Assembly: GCF_009189165.1 (NCBI RefSeq)
Contig: NZ_CP045118.1
Span: 1,488,001 to 1,552,000 of the forward strand
Reading direction: 5' to 3'
Source of the DNA: Pseudomonas sp. SCB32
Lineage (GTDB): Bacteria; Pseudomonadota; Gammaproteobacteria; Pseudomonadales; Pseudomonadaceae
Length of the DNA stretch: 64,000 nucleotides
Below, piece by piece: positions 1-8,247 of this stretch. A program made the translations under genes and the position numbers. Under the pieces are notes generated by a model that saw only the letters and a program-made list of their open reading frames with translations, was not told the DNA's origin and did not search any database. Each line of letters starts with the position of its first letter. Position 1 is the first letter of the stretch.

Positions 1-782
1 AGTACGTGAACATCCGCCCGGTGCGCCTGTTCCCCGGCGTGCCGTGCCCGCTGGCCAACAAGAAGCCCGGCGACATCGACTTCGTGGTGATCCGCGAGAA
101 CACCGAGGGCGAGTACTCGTCCCTCGGCGGCCGCATGTTCGAAGGCACCGAGAATGAGTTCGTGCTGCAGGAGTCGGTGTTCACCCGTCGTGGCGTGGAT
201 CGCATCCTCAAGTACGCCTTCGACGTGGCTCAGACCCGCGAGCGCAAGCACGTCACCTCGGCCACCAAGTCCAACGGCATGGCCGTGAGCATGCCCTACT
301 GGGACGAGCGCACCGCCGCGATGGCCGCCAACTACCCGGACATCAGCTGGGACAAGCAGCACATCGACATCCTCTGCGCACGCTTCGTGCTGCAGCCGGA
401 GCGCTTCGACGTGGTGGTGGCGTCCAACCTGTTCGGCGACATCCTCTCCGACCTCGGCCCGGCCTGCGCCGGCACCATCGGCATCGCGCCGTCGGCCAAC
501 CTCAACCCCGAGCGCAAGTTCCCCTCGCTGTTCGAGCCGGTGCACGGTTCGGCGCCGGACATCTTCGGCCAGAACATCGCCAACCCGATCGCCATGATCT
601 GGTCCGGCGCCCTGATGCTGGAGTTCCTCGGCCAGGACGATGCGCGCTACCGCGCCGCCCACGACGACATCCTGCGCGCCATCGAGCAGGTTATCGCCAA
701 TGGCCAGGTCACCCGCGACATGGGCGGCAAGCTGTCGACCCAGGCAGTCGGCCAGGCCATCGCCGAGATCGTCGCCGGCTGA
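1..782 (+). CDS. D-malate/tartrate dehydrogenase, 3' part (5' end outside window)
   Basis: The reading frame is open from the first bases, so the true start lies upstream; about 259 residues remain of a family usually near 360. The substrate loop RENTEGEYSS, the metal-site stretch SNLFGDILSDL and the NAD-binding EPVHGSAPDI motif identify an isocitrate/isopropylmalate-type beta-decarboxylating dehydrogenase of the tartrate/D-malate (TtuC/DmlA) branch. Such enzymes oxidise D-malate to pyruvate, CO2 and NADH. Its position beside the carnitine genes suggests that it handles the D-malate formed from the carbon skeleton of L-carnitine; that role is inference. It ends 233 bp before the transporter gene, with an operator-like region between, so it is probably a separate transcript. 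Confidence 0.88.
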   Translation, partial: YVNIRPVRLFPGVPCPLANKKPGDIDFVVIRENTEGEYSSLGGRMFEGTENEFVLQESVFTRRGVDRILKYAFDVAQTRERKHVTSATKSNGMAVSMPYWDERTAAMAANYPDISWDKQHIDILCARFVLQPERFDVVVASNLFGDILSDLGPACAGTIGIAPSANLNPERKFPSLFEPVHGSAPDIFGQNIANPIAMIWSGALMLEFLGQDDARYRAAHDDILRAIEQVIANGQVTRDMGGKLSTQAVGQAIAEIVAG

Positions 783-879
783 TTCCGTCGATTCGCAGCG
801 GCACCCGCCCTGGGCAGGGCGCGGCGCCACTGCGAGGCGATGGACTGCTCTTGCGTTGCGCGACAAACCACCGCACACT

Positions 880-909
880 GTTAACCAATAGATCGTCGTT
901 AACCAATGG
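880..909 (+). promoter_or_regulatory. paired GTTAACCAAT direct repeats upstream of BCCT gene
   Basis: GTTAACCAAT occurs at 880 and again at 898, an 18-bp period, about 110 bp before the transporter start. The same pair with the same period stands before cntA (2698 and 2716). Two promoter-proximal copies within one pathway suggest the binding site of a dedicated activator or repressor. The regulator is not identified and may lie upstream of the window. Confidence 0.55.
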
Positions 910-1015
910 TTGATAGATGGGAGAAACGTCAACCTGACCTAGCGCTGCACTTCATGTCCCACTGCGTGCCTGCGCCGGATGTGAAGCACAATAAAATCGT
1001 CCCAGGAGACGCCTG

Positions 1016-2635
1016 ATGTCCCACAAGAATAAAAAGGTCGATGTATTCCTGATCACCATGAGCCTGGTAGCCGTCCTGCTCACCGTGATCGGCCTGGCTG
1101 CCTACCCGGCAGAGGCGGAACACGCGGCCAATCAGCTGTTCGAGTTCTCCACCCGTTCCTTCGGTACCGCAGTCCAGCTGCTGATCTTCGGCAGTTCGCT
1201 GGCGGTGCTGTACATCGCTTTCAGCAAGTACGGAAACATCCGTCTGGGCAGCGGCAAGCCGGAATACTCCACCGCCACCTGGGTATTCATGTTCATCTGC
1301 GCCGGCATGGGCTCCTCGACCCTCTACTGGGGGGTAATGGAGTGGGCCTACTACTACCAGTCGCCCGGCCTGAACATCGCTGCGCAGTCCCGTGAAGCCC
1401 TGGAATACAGCGTCAGCTACTCGTTCTTCCACTGGGGCATCAGTGCCTGGTCGATCTACGCCCTGGCGTCTCTGGCCATGGCCTATCACTTCCATGTGCG
1501 CAAGAAGAGCGGCCTGAACCTGGCTTCCATCGTCGAGGCCGTCACCGGCTTCAAGGCCACCGGCCCGGTGGGTCGCCTGGTCGACCTGATCTTCCTGCTG
1601 ACCATGATGGGCGCGCTCACCGTATCCCTGGCGCTCACCGCATCGACCCTCACCCGTGGCCTCTCCGGCCTGGTCGGCACCCCGGACACCTTCACCGTGC
1701 AGGTCATGGTGATCGGCATGATCGCCGTGCTGTTCTCCCTGAGCTCCTACATCGGCATCGACGGCGGCCTGCAGAAGCTGAGCAAGATCGTCTGCTACGG
1801 CGCCCTCGTGTTCGCCGCGGTGGTGCTGCTGGTCGGTCCGACCCAGTTCACCATCAACAACACCGCCAACGGCATCGGCCTGATGATCCAGAACTACGTG
1901 CACATGAGTCTGTTCACCGACCCGGCGGGCGATGGCGCGTTCACCCGTAACTGGACGGTGTTCTACTGGCTCTGGTGGGTGTCCTACGCACCGGGCGTGG
2001 CGATGTTCGTGACCCGCGTATCCCGTGGCCGGCAGATCAAGGAAGTGGTGTTCGCCCTGCTGCTGGGCGGTAGCTTCGGCTGCTGGTTCTTCTTCGGCGC
2101 GCTGGAAAGCTACAGCATGCACCAGTTCATCACCGGCGCCATCGACGTACCGAAGATCCTCACCGAACAGGGTGGCGAGAGCGCGGTGGAAGTGCTGCTG
2201 CTAGGCCTGCCGTGGGGCAAGGTGTTCCTCGCCGTGTACCTGTTCATCATGGCCGTGTTCTGCGCCTCGCACATGGACGCAGCCGCCTACGCCGTGGCTG
2301 CCACCAGCACCCGCAACCTGGAAGAAGGCGACGACCCGACCCCGACCCTCCGTCTGTTCTGGGCCATCACTCTGACCCTGGTGCCGCTGGCCATGCTGTT
2401 CGCCAAGGCCTCGCTGTCGACCATGAAGACCGCCGTGGTACTCACCGCGATCCCGTTCACCCTGATCCTGCTGGTGAAGGTCTACGGCTTCTTCAAGTGG
2501 ATGCTGGAGGACTACGCCAAGGTGCCGGCCTACCGCATCGAAGAAGAAGCCGCCGCCATGGCCGACGAAGAACTGCCGGAGATCGCCGAGCCCGCGCCGC
2601 TGCGCAAGCCGCTGGTCGAGGCAATGGCCCAGTAA
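1016..2635 (+). CDS. BCCT-family betaine/carnitine/choline transporter
   Basis: A 539-residue inner-membrane protein with about 12 hydrophobic segments. The stretch [11 protein letters not shown] followed by [10 protein letters not shown] matches the conserved substrate/TM8 region of BCCT carriers, which move trimethylammonium compounds by sodium or proton symport or exchange. ATG at 1016 follows AGGAGA at a six-base spacing. The C-terminal tail is charged and Glu/Ala-rich. It stands between a D-malate dehydrogenase and the carnitine monooxygenase genes, the order also seen around E. coli yeaV/yeaW/yeaX, so carnitine is the likely substrate; gamma-butyrobetaine, betaine or choline cannot be excluded from sequence. 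Confidence 0.9.
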   Translation: MSHKNKKVDVFLITMSLVAVLLTVIGLAAYPAEAEHAANQLFEFSTRSFGTAVQLLIFGSSLAVLYIAFSKYGNIRLGSGKPEYSTATWVFMFICAGMGSSTLYWGVMEWAYYYQSPGLNIAAQSREALEYSVSYSFFHWGISAWSIYALASLAMAYHFHVRKKSGLNLASIVEAVTGFKATGPVGRLVDLIFLLTMMGALTVSLALTASTLTRGLSGLVGTPDTFTVQVMVIGMIAVLFSLSSYIGIDGGLQKLSKIVCYGALVFAAVVLLVGPTQFTINNTANGIGLMIQNYVHMSLFTDPAGDGAFTRNWTVFYWLWWVSYAPGVAMFVTRVSRGRQIKEVVFALLLGGSFGCWFFFGALESYSMHQFITGAIDVPKILTEQGGESAVEVLLLGLPWGKVFLAVYLFIMAVFCASHMDAAAYAVAATSTRNLEEGDDPTPTLRLFWAITLTLVPLAMLFAKASLSTMKTAVVLTAIPFTLILLVKVYGFFKWMLEDYAKVPAYRIEEEAAAMADEELPEIAEPAPLRKPLVEAMAQ

Positions 2636-2644
2636 TTCCTGCGT

Positions 2645-2688
2645 GGCGCCGTCCGCCTCCGGGCGGCGCCACCCGCAGGCTTTTTTTT
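2645..2688 (+). terminator. probable terminator after BCCT gene
   Basis: GGCGCC near 2645 and GGGCGGCGCC at 2661 form a GC-rich stem just after the transporter stop. A run of eight T lies at 2681, ten bases beyond the stem, so the arrangement is imperfect. It separates the transporter from the second pair of GTTAACCA repeats. Confidence 0.5.
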
Positions 2689-2697
2689 GCCTGTTCT

Positions 2698-2727
2698 GTT
2701 AACCATCAGATTTCAGTTAACCAATAA
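2698..2727 (+). promoter_or_regulatory. paired GTTAACCA direct repeats upstream of cntA
   Basis: GTTAACCATC at 2698 and GTTAACCAAT at 2716 repeat with the same 18-bp period as the pair at 880/898. They lie about 50 bp before the cntA start, where an activator could contact polymerase. The regulator is not identified. Confidence 0.55.
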
Positions 2728-2774
2728 GTAAATCGACCGCCGCGCCGCGAGTCGTTGAAGCCTGGAGAGATGAG

Positions 2775-3896
2775 ATGACCGATTTCGAACGCCTGCCCGC
2801 CGATTTCTGCAACAACCCGAGCCACGCTTACACCATCCCGGCGAAGTTCTACACCAGCGATGCCGTATTCGACCACGAGAAGGAAAAGATCTTCGCCCAC
2901 AGCTGGATCTGCATGGGCCACCGCAGCGAAGTCGCGGAGAAGAACGCCTACATCGTCCGTGAGGTGATCGGCGAGAGCATCATCGTCGTCCGTGGCCGCG
3001 ACGGCGTGCTGCGCGCCTTCTACAACGTCTGCCCGCACCGTGGCCACCAGTTGCTGGAAGGCACCGGCGGCATCGCCAAGAACGTCATCGCCTGCCCGTA
3101 CCACGCCTGGACCTTCAAGCTCGACGGCGAACTGACCCACGTGCGCAACTGCGACCAGGTGGAAGCCTTCGACAAGGGTGACTACAGCCTGGTACCGGTG
3201 AAGGTCGAGGAGTACGCCGGCTTCATCTTCATCAACATGGACCTCGATGCCGGCAGTGTCGAAGAGCAGCTGCCGGGCCTGGAAGCGCGCATGCGCCAGG
3301 CCTGCGGCGTGATCGACGACCTGCACCTGGCCGCCCGCTTCGTCAGCAAAACCCCGGCCAACTGGAAGTCCATCGTCGACAACTACATGGAGTGCTACCA
3401 CTGCGGCCCGGCTCACCCGAGCTTCGCCGACTCCGTGGACGTCGGCCAGTACACCCACACCCTGCATGGCAACTGGTCGCTGCAGTACGGCATCGCCAAG
3501 TCCTCCGAGCAGTCGTTCAAGGTAGACGAGGGCGTTTCCGATCCGTCCTTCTGCGGCTTCTGGGCCTGGCCGTGCACCATGTTCAACGTGCCGCCGGGCG
3601 CCAACTTCATGACTGTGATCTACGAGTTCCCGGTCGATGCCGAAACCACCCTGCAGCACTACGACATCTACTTCCTCAACAAGGACATCACCGAAGAGCA
3701 GCAGAAGCTGATCGACTGGTACCGCGAAGTCTTCCGTCCGGAAGACCTGCGCCTGGTCGAGAGCGTGCAGAAGGGCCTGAAGTCCCGCGGCTACCGCGGC
3801 CAGGGCCGGATCATGGTGGACAAGGAGCGCTCCGGCATCAGCGAGCACGGCATCGCCCACTTCCACAACCTGATCGCCGTCTCCCACCTCGACTGA
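2775..3896 (+). CDS. cntA: carnitine monooxygenase, oxygenase subunit (CntA/YeaW type)
   Basis: A 373-residue Rieske non-haem iron oxygenase. Rieske ligands are C86/H88 and C107/H110 (CPHRGH, CPYHAW). The mononuclear iron site is H209, H214 and probably D324. E206 in NYMECYHC replaces the bridging aspartate of most Rieske oxygenases, a known hallmark of carnitine-type CntA/YeaW proteins. With its reductase and O2 it would cleave L-carnitine to trimethylamine and malic semialdehyde. ATG at 2775 follows a GGAGAG ribosome site. The context (transporter upstream, aldehyde dehydrogenase and CntB downstream) supports carnitine over gamma-butyrobetaine or stachydrine, for which related enzymes exist. 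Confidence 0.9.
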   Translation: MTDFERLPADFCNNPSHAYTIPAKFYTSDAVFDHEKEKIFAHSWICMGHRSEVAEKNAYIVREVIGESIIVVRGRDGVLRAFYNVCPHRGHQLLEGTGGIAKNVIACPYHAWTFKLDGELTHVRNCDQVEAFDKGDYSLVPVKVEEYAGFIFINMDLDAGSVEEQLPGLEARMRQACGVIDDLHLAARFVSKTPANWKSIVDNYMECYHCGPAHPSFADSVDVGQYTHTLHGNWSLQYGIAKSSEQSFKVDEGVSDPSFCGFWAWPCTMFNVPPGANFMTVIYEFPVDAETTLQHYDIYFLNKDITEEQQKLIDWYREVFRPEDLRLVESVQKGLKSRGYRGQGRIMVDKERSGISEHGIAHFHNLIAVSHLD

Positions 3897-3903
3897 TCAA
3901 GCG

Positions 3904-3930
3904 TGCCGCCGGCCCGCGTGGCCGGCGGCA
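3904..3930 (+). other. intercistronic hairpin after cntA
   Basis: TGCCGCCGGCC and GGCCGGCGGCA form a perfect 11-bp stem with a five-base loop between cntA and the aldehyde dehydrogenase gene. No T-run follows, so RNA stabilisation or processing within one transcript is more likely than full termination. Confidence 0.5.
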
Positions 3931-3948
3931 TCTCGCGGAGTACCTTGC

Positions 3949-5397
3949 GTGAAACTCAACGATTCCAACCTGTTCCGCCAGCAAGCCTTCATAGACGGGC
4001 GCTGGTGCGATGCCGACGACGGCCGCAGCCTGGACGTGCATGACCCGGCCACCGGCGAGCGCCTGGGCAGTGTGCCGCTGATGGGCGGCGCCGAAGCCAT
4101 GCGCGCCATCGAAGCGGCGAACGCCGCGCTGGAAGGCTGGCGGGCGAAGACCGCCAAGGAACGCGCGCAGATCCTGCGTCGCTGGTTCGAGCTGCTGCTC
4201 GAACACGAAGAGGACTTGGCTCGCCTGATGACCTTCGAGCAGGGCAAGCCGCTGCACGAGGCCCTCGGGGAAATCCGCTACGCGGCGTCCTTCATCGAGT
4301 GGTTCGCCGAAGAAGGCAAGCGCATCTACGGCGACGTGATTCCGAGCCCGGCGGCGGACAAGCGCCTGCTGGTCATCAAGCAGGGCATCGGCGTCTGCGC
4401 GGCCATCACCCCGTGGAACTTCCCGGCGGCGATGATCACCCGCAAGGCCGCGCCGGCATTGGCTGCCGGCTGCACCATGGTGATCAAGCCTGCCAACGAA
4501 ACCCCGTTCTCCGCGCTGGCGCTGGTTGCACTGGCCGAGCGCGCCGGCATCCCGGCGGGCGTGCTCAGCGTGGTCACCGGCGATGCGCCGGCCATCGGCG
4601 CCCAGCTCACCGGCCACCCGCTGGTGCGCAAGCTCAGCTTCACCGGCTCGACGCCGGTTGGCCGCCTGCTCATGGGCCAGTGCGCCGAGACCATCAAGAA
4701 AGTCTCCCTGGAGCTGGGCGGCAACGCGCCGTTCATCGTCTTCGAGGACGCCGACATCGAGGCGGCGGTTGAAGGCGCGCTGATCGCCAAGTACCGCAAC
4801 GCCGGGCAGACCTGCGTGTGCGTCAACCGCTTCTACGTGCATGACGCGGTGTACGAGCGCTTCTCCGCGCGCTTCGTCGAGCGCGTTCGCGAGCTGGCGG
4901 TCGGCCATGGTGCCGAGCAGGGCACCCAGATCGGTCCGCTGATCACCGACAAGGCCGTGGCCAAGGTGCAGAGCCTGGTCGACGACGCCACCGCCAAGGG
5001 CGCCGAGCTGGTGCTGGGCGGCAAGCCCCACGCACGCGGCGGCAACTTCTTCGAGCCCACCGTGCTCGGCAGCATCCGCCCCGGCATGGACCTGCTGCAG
5101 GACGAAATCTTCGGCCCGGTGGCGGCGCTGGTGCGCTTCTCCTCCGACGCCGAAGTGATCGAACTGGCCAACGACACCCTCTACGGCCTGGCCGCGTACT
5201 TCTACAGCCGTGACCTGGCCCGCGTGTTCAGGGTCGCCGAGCGCCTGGAATACGGCATGGTCGGGGTCAACACCGGGCTGATCTCCAACGAGGTCGCGCC
5301 GTTCGGTGGGGTCAAGCAGTCGGGCCTGGGCCGTGAAGGCTCCAAGTACGGCATCGAGGACTACCTGGAAATCAAGTACCTCTGCCTGGCGGTGTGA
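3949..5397 (+). CDS. NAD(P)-dependent aldehyde dehydrogenase, probable malic semialdehyde dehydrogenase
   Basis: A 482-residue soluble enzyme of the succinate-semialdehyde dehydrogenase branch of the ALDH superfamily. Visible landmarks are the cofactor region PWNFPAAMITRK, FTGSTPVG, the general-base glutamate in LELGGNAPF and the nucleophilic cysteine in GQTCVC. Translation begins at GTG 3949, eight bases after GCGGAG. Sequence alone suggests succinate semialdehyde as substrate. Lying between cntA and cntB, it more likely oxidises malic semialdehyde, the product of carnitine cleavage, to D-malate; (R)-carnitine stereochemistry maps onto (R)-malate. That assignment is inferred from context. 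Confidence 0.88.
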   Translation: MKLNDSNLFRQQAFIDGRWCDADDGRSLDVHDPATGERLGSVPLMGGAEAMRAIEAANAALEGWRAKTAKERAQILRRWFELLLEHEEDLARLMTFEQGKPLHEALGEIRYAASFIEWFAEEGKRIYGDVIPSPAADKRLLVIKQGIGVCAAITPWNFPAAMITRKAAPALAAGCTMVIKPANETPFSALALVALAERAGIPAGVLSVVTGDAPAIGAQLTGHPLVRKLSFTGSTPVGRLLMGQCAETIKKVSLELGGNAPFIVFEDADIEAAVEGALIAKYRNAGQTCVCVNRFYVHDAVYERFSARFVERVRELAVGHGAEQGTQIGPLITDKAVAKVQSLVDDATAKGAELVLGGKPHARGGNFFEPTVLGSIRPGMDLLQDEIFGPVAALVRFSSDAEVIELANDTLYGLAAYFYSRDLARVFRVAERLEYGMVGVNTGLISNEVAPFGGVKQSGLGREGSKYGIEDYLEIKYLCLAV

Positions 5398-5415
5398 GCC
5401 GGGCGAGGAATAGCC

Positions 5416-5437
5416 GGGGCGGCGAGGCCGCCGCCCC
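5416..5437 (+). other. intercistronic hairpin before cntB
   Basis: GGGGCGGC at 5416 pairs with GCCGCCCC at 5430 around a six-base loop, between the aldehyde dehydrogenase stop and the cntB start. No T-tract follows. It is the second strong hairpin inside this operon. Confidence 0.45.
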
Positions 5438-5458
5438 GTGTCGCAATTGAGGTGAATG

Positions 5459-6430
5459 ATGGCCAACACATACGAGATGTTCAGCGTGCGGGTGACCGCA
5501 GTGGAACAGGCGACCCCGCAGATCAAGCGCTTCACCCTGGCGCGCGCCGATGGCCAGCCGATGCCGGCCTTCACCGGCGGCAGCCACGTGATCGTGCAGA
5601 TGCAGGCCGCCGACGGCGGCGCGTTCAGCAACGCCTACTCGCTGATGAGCGACCCGCGCGACCTGAGCCACTACCAGATCGGCGTGCGCCTGGAAGAGCA
5701 ATCCAAGGGTGGCTCGGCCTTCATGCACCAGCAGGTGGAAGTCGGCAGTGAGCTGACCATCTCCACCCCGAACAACCTGTTCGGCCTGGACCCCAAGGCC
5801 GGACGCCACGTGCTGATTGCCGGCGGCATCGGCATCACCCCGTTCCTCTCCCAGCTGCATGAGCTGGAAGGCAGCGCGGTGCCCTACGAACTGCACTACG
5901 CCTTCCGCAGCCCGGAACACGGCGCCTTCCAGGGCGACCTGGCTGACGGCCCGCATGGCGAAAGCGTGCGTTTCTACATCGACAGCCTGGAGCGCCGCCT
6001 GGACCTCGCCGGGCTGTTCGACTCGCTGGCTGACGACGCCCACGTCTACGTCTGCGGCCCCAAGCCGCTGATCGACGCAGTGATCGAAGGTGCGAAGAAG
6101 GCCGGCATCGCTGACGCCCGCGTGCATTTCGAACAATTTGCCGCGGCCCCGGCCAGCGGCGGTGCCTTCACCCTGGTGCTGGGCCGTTCCGGCCGCGAGC
6201 TGCGGGTGGAGGAGGGCATGACCATCATCCAGGCCATCGAGAACGTGAAGGCGGCCAAGGTGGAATGCCTGTGCCGCGAAGGCGTTTGCGGCACCTGCGA
6301 GACGGCCATCCTCGAAGGCGAGGTGGAGCACTTCGACCAGTACCTCTCCGACGACGAAAAAGCCTCGCAGCAGACCATGATGCTCTGCGTCTCGCGGGCG
6401 CGTGGCGAGCGGCTGGTGATCGATCTCTGA
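5459..6430 (+). CDS. cntB: carnitine monooxygenase, reductase subunit (CntB/YeaX type)
   Basis: About 323 residues: an N-terminal FMN/NAD(P)-binding reductase domain of the ferredoxin-reductase fold (GGIGITPFLSQL is the nucleotide-binding glycine loop), then a C-terminal plant-type 2Fe-2S ferredoxin domain with the ligands CLCREGVCGTC and a distant MMLCVS cysteine. It passes electrons from NAD(P)H to the CntA Rieske centre. Two in-frame ATGs occur at 5456 and 5459. GAGGTG ends only one base before the first, so 5459 is the better start. It is the last gene of the carnitine cluster. Confidence 0.9.
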   Translation: MANTYEMFSVRVTAVEQATPQIKRFTLARADGQPMPAFTGGSHVIVQMQAADGGAFSNAYSLMSDPRDLSHYQIGVRLEEQSKGGSAFMHQQVEVGSELTISTPNNLFGLDPKAGRHVLIAGGIGITPFLSQLHELEGSAVPYELHYAFRSPEHGAFQGDLADGPHGESVRFYIDSLERRLDLAGLFDSLADDAHVYVCGPKPLIDAVIEGAKKAGIADARVHFEQFAAAPASGGAFTLVLGRSGRELRVEEGMTIIQAIENVKAAKVECLCREGVCGTCETAILEGEVEHFDQYLSDDEKASQQTMMLCVSRARGERLVIDL

Positions 6431-6439
6431 AGTATCCGC

Positions 6440-6468
6440 CGGGCGTATAACGTCGAACGTCATACGCC
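6440..6468. repeat. palindromic repeat, GGCGTATAAC family
   Basis: GGGCGTATAACGTcgAACGTCATACGCCC is an imperfect palindrome ten bases after cntB. A relative lies at 62687-62721. It may act as a weak terminator of the carnitine operon; no T-run follows. Confidence 0.5.
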
Positions 6469-6484
6469 CTACGCTCCTGCCTTC

Positions 6485-6562
6485 CGGGCTCCCGCGTTCG
6501 CGGGAGTGACGAGCTGACAGTCGAGCCTCCTGCGTCATCCCCGCGAACGCGGGGACCCAGAA
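6485..6562. repeat. REP-type palindrome pair (BIME-like)
   Basis: CTCCCGCGTTCGCGGGAGTGAC and GTCATCCCCGCGAACGCGGG stand in opposite orientation about 30 bp apart. A second copy of the pair lies at 28560-28634, and both copies are followed by the string ACCCAGAAAACA. This is the layout of bacterial REP doublets mobilised by RAYT transposases. The 298-bp gap between cntB and the next gene otherwise contains only promoter-like AT-richer sequence near 6670-6720. Confidence 0.75.
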
Positions 6563-6728
6563 AACAGCGTCGGGGAGCCCCCAGGCAAGGGCTTCACGGA
6601 AGAGCGCCATTGCTTCCATGCGCCTCGCGCAACGCCACTGTCGCCCCTTCCATCCGTAACCGCTACGCATCTGTTATCCGTCAGTTTACAGCTGTGTATA
6701 CTGCAGTCCTCGACGATCTTCAGGGACT

Positions 6729-7823
6729 ATGCCTTCCATGCAGGAAAACAGCTTCGCCTTCCGTCTCAAGGAATTGCTCGAACTCCACAAGCTGACCCTG
6801 CAGGCAGTGGGCACGGCCCTGGGCATTTCGCGCACCGCGGTGCACAAGTGGACCAAGGGCGGCGAGATCGACTATGACAACCTGCGCAAGCTGGCGGACT
6901 TCCTCAAGGTCAACTGGATCTGGCTGCGCTACGGCGAGGAAGCCCTGCGCGACGTGCAGCAGGCCGAGCCGATCGAACTGCCGATGACCGACCTGCGCCG
7001 CCGCTACACCGCCGAGATCATGGAAAGCGAAGCGCGCATGAAGCTGGCCCAGGAAGGCGCGCGCATCGTCACCTGGGAATGGAACCTGATCAGCGACGAA
7101 GTGACCTACTCGCCCAACGTCGAGGTTGTCTACGGCTGGCCGGTCACCTCCAACAAGGACTTCTGGCGCCATCTGCCGCCGGAGGACATCGCCGCCATGC
7201 AGGCCATGTACGACCGCGCCATCGCCGAGGGCGGCACTTGCGAGTGCGATTTCCGCATCTTCCAGCCCGATGGCGCGCTGCGCTGGATCGCCTCCCGCGC
7301 GAGCGTGGTGCAGGACGCCGTGGGGCGGCCGGTGAAGATGGTCGGCATCAGCATGGACAACACCGCGCGGATGATTACCGAGGACGCGCTGCGCAATAGC
7401 GAGGAACGCTTCCGCGCGATCTTCGAACTGACCTGGGGTGCATTGGCCTATATCGGCCTGGACGGTGGCTGGCAGCGGGTCAACGGCAGCCTCTGCGAAC
7501 TGCTCGGCTACAGCCCGCTGGAGCTGTACTCCATGACCTTCCAGGAACTCACCCACCCGGACGACCTGGGCAAGAACCTCGAACTGCTGCGCCAGCTGCT
7601 GGCTGGTCGCTTCGACCGCTACGTGGTGGAGAAACGCGTGCGCCGCCGTGACGGCGACTACGTCTGGGTACGCGTGCGCACCTCGCTGCAGCGCCGCCGC
7701 CAGGACGGCATGCCCGACCACCTGATCAGCGTGTTCGAGGACATCAGCGCCGAACGCGCCGAACGCGATCGCCTGCAGGCGCGCATCGAGGAGCTGGAAG
7801 CCAGCCTGGCCGAGCGCGCCTGA
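6729..7823 (+). CDS. HTH (XRE-type) regulator with two PAS domains
   Basis: 364 residues. Positions about 7-60 form an XRE/Cro-like helix-turn-helix (LQAVGTALGISRTAVHKW). Two PAS-PAC sensor modules follow (about 95-215 and 225-345), each with the W-R/V-x-G core typical of PAS_3 folds, then a short charged C-terminal helix. There is no kinase, GGDEF, EAL or receiver domain, so it is probably a one-component ligand- or redox-sensing transcription factor. ATG at 6729 has AGGGA only two bases upstream; ATG 6738 is an alternative. Its target is unknown; the carnitine operon 300 bp upstream is a candidate by position only. Confidence 0.8.
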   Translation: MPSMQENSFAFRLKELLELHKLTLQAVGTALGISRTAVHKWTKGGEIDYDNLRKLADFLKVNWIWLRYGEEALRDVQQAEPIELPMTDLRRRYTAEIMESEARMKLAQEGARIVTWEWNLISDEVTYSPNVEVVYGWPVTSNKDFWRHLPPEDIAAMQAMYDRAIAEGGTCECDFRIFQPDGALRWIASRASVVQDAVGRPVKMVGISMDNTARMITEDALRNSEERFRAIFELTWGALAYIGLDGGWQRVNGSLCELLGYSPLELYSMTFQELTHPDDLGKNLELLRQLLAGRFDRYVVEKRVRRRDGDYVWVRVRTSLQRRRQDGMPDHLISVFEDISAERAERDRLQARIEELEASLAERA

Positions 7824-7824
7824 T

Positions 7825-8160
7825 TCAGTGCAGGCGCACCCAGACGCTCACCAGCACCGTGGCGGCCACCAGCCAGGCCAGTGCCGCCATCGCCAGCGAA
7901 AGTTCCAGGCGCAGACGGTCCACCAATAGGTAAAGCGCGGCGAGATAGACGAAGTAGGGGATGATCGACCACATGCCGAAGGCGATGGTGCTCTTCAGGT
8001 CATCCAGCGAACGGCTCTTGCCAACGATGTAGTGGGCGATCAGGGCGAAGGTGGGGAACAGTGGCACCAGCCCGGCGATGTAGTAATTGCGCGTCTTCGA
8101 CAGCGCGGCGAGGATCAGCACCACGCCGGCGCCGAGGCTTGCCTTGAGAATCAGGTCCAC
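7825..8160 (-). CDS. glpM: GlpM-family inner-membrane protein
   Basis: A small hydrophobic protein with about four membrane segments, ending VAATVLVSVWVRLH, next to glpD as in P. aeruginosa, where glpM has been linked to alginate production. The GTG at 8160 gives 111 residues beginning MDLILKASLGAG and has GAGAC upstream. An ATG at 8205 would add 15 polar residues, but it would place a strong hairpin (8177-8200) inside the coding sequence, so I prefer 8160. The molecular function of GlpM is not established. The gene stops two bases from the convergent HTH-PAS gene. Confidence 0.8.
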   Translation of the reverse strand: MDLILKASLGAGVVLILAALSKTRNYYIAGLVPLFPTFALIAHYIVGKSRSLDDLKSTIAFGMWSIIPYFVYLAALYLLVDRLRLELSLAMAALAWLVAATVLVSVWVRLH

Positions 8161-8176
8161 GGTGGTCTCGATACAG

Positions 8177-8200
8177 CGACGCCACCGGATGGTGGCGTCG
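8177..8200 (-). other. hairpin between glpD and glpM
   Basis: CGACGCCACC and GGTGGCGTCG form a perfect 10-bp stem with a four-base loop. It lies between the glpD stop and the preferred glpM start, with no T-run, and could reduce glpM expression relative to glpD or stabilise the glpD message. Confidence 0.5.
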
Positions 8201-8247
8201 GGCATTATCGGTGAGCGCGGCAGGCCGTCAATCCGACTTCCGGTGCG

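Noticed and set aside
3838..5631. Long open frame on the minus strand opposite the aldehyde dehydrogenase
   Set aside because: It mirrors the real gene in a high-GC genome, is rich in Gly/Ala/Arg/His without any fold or motif, and has no ribosome site.
6680..6705. TTTACAGCTGTGTATA near the HTH-PAS gene as an autoregulatory operator
   Set aside because: The symmetric core ACAGCTGT is only 8 bp and too short to separate from chance without comparative data.
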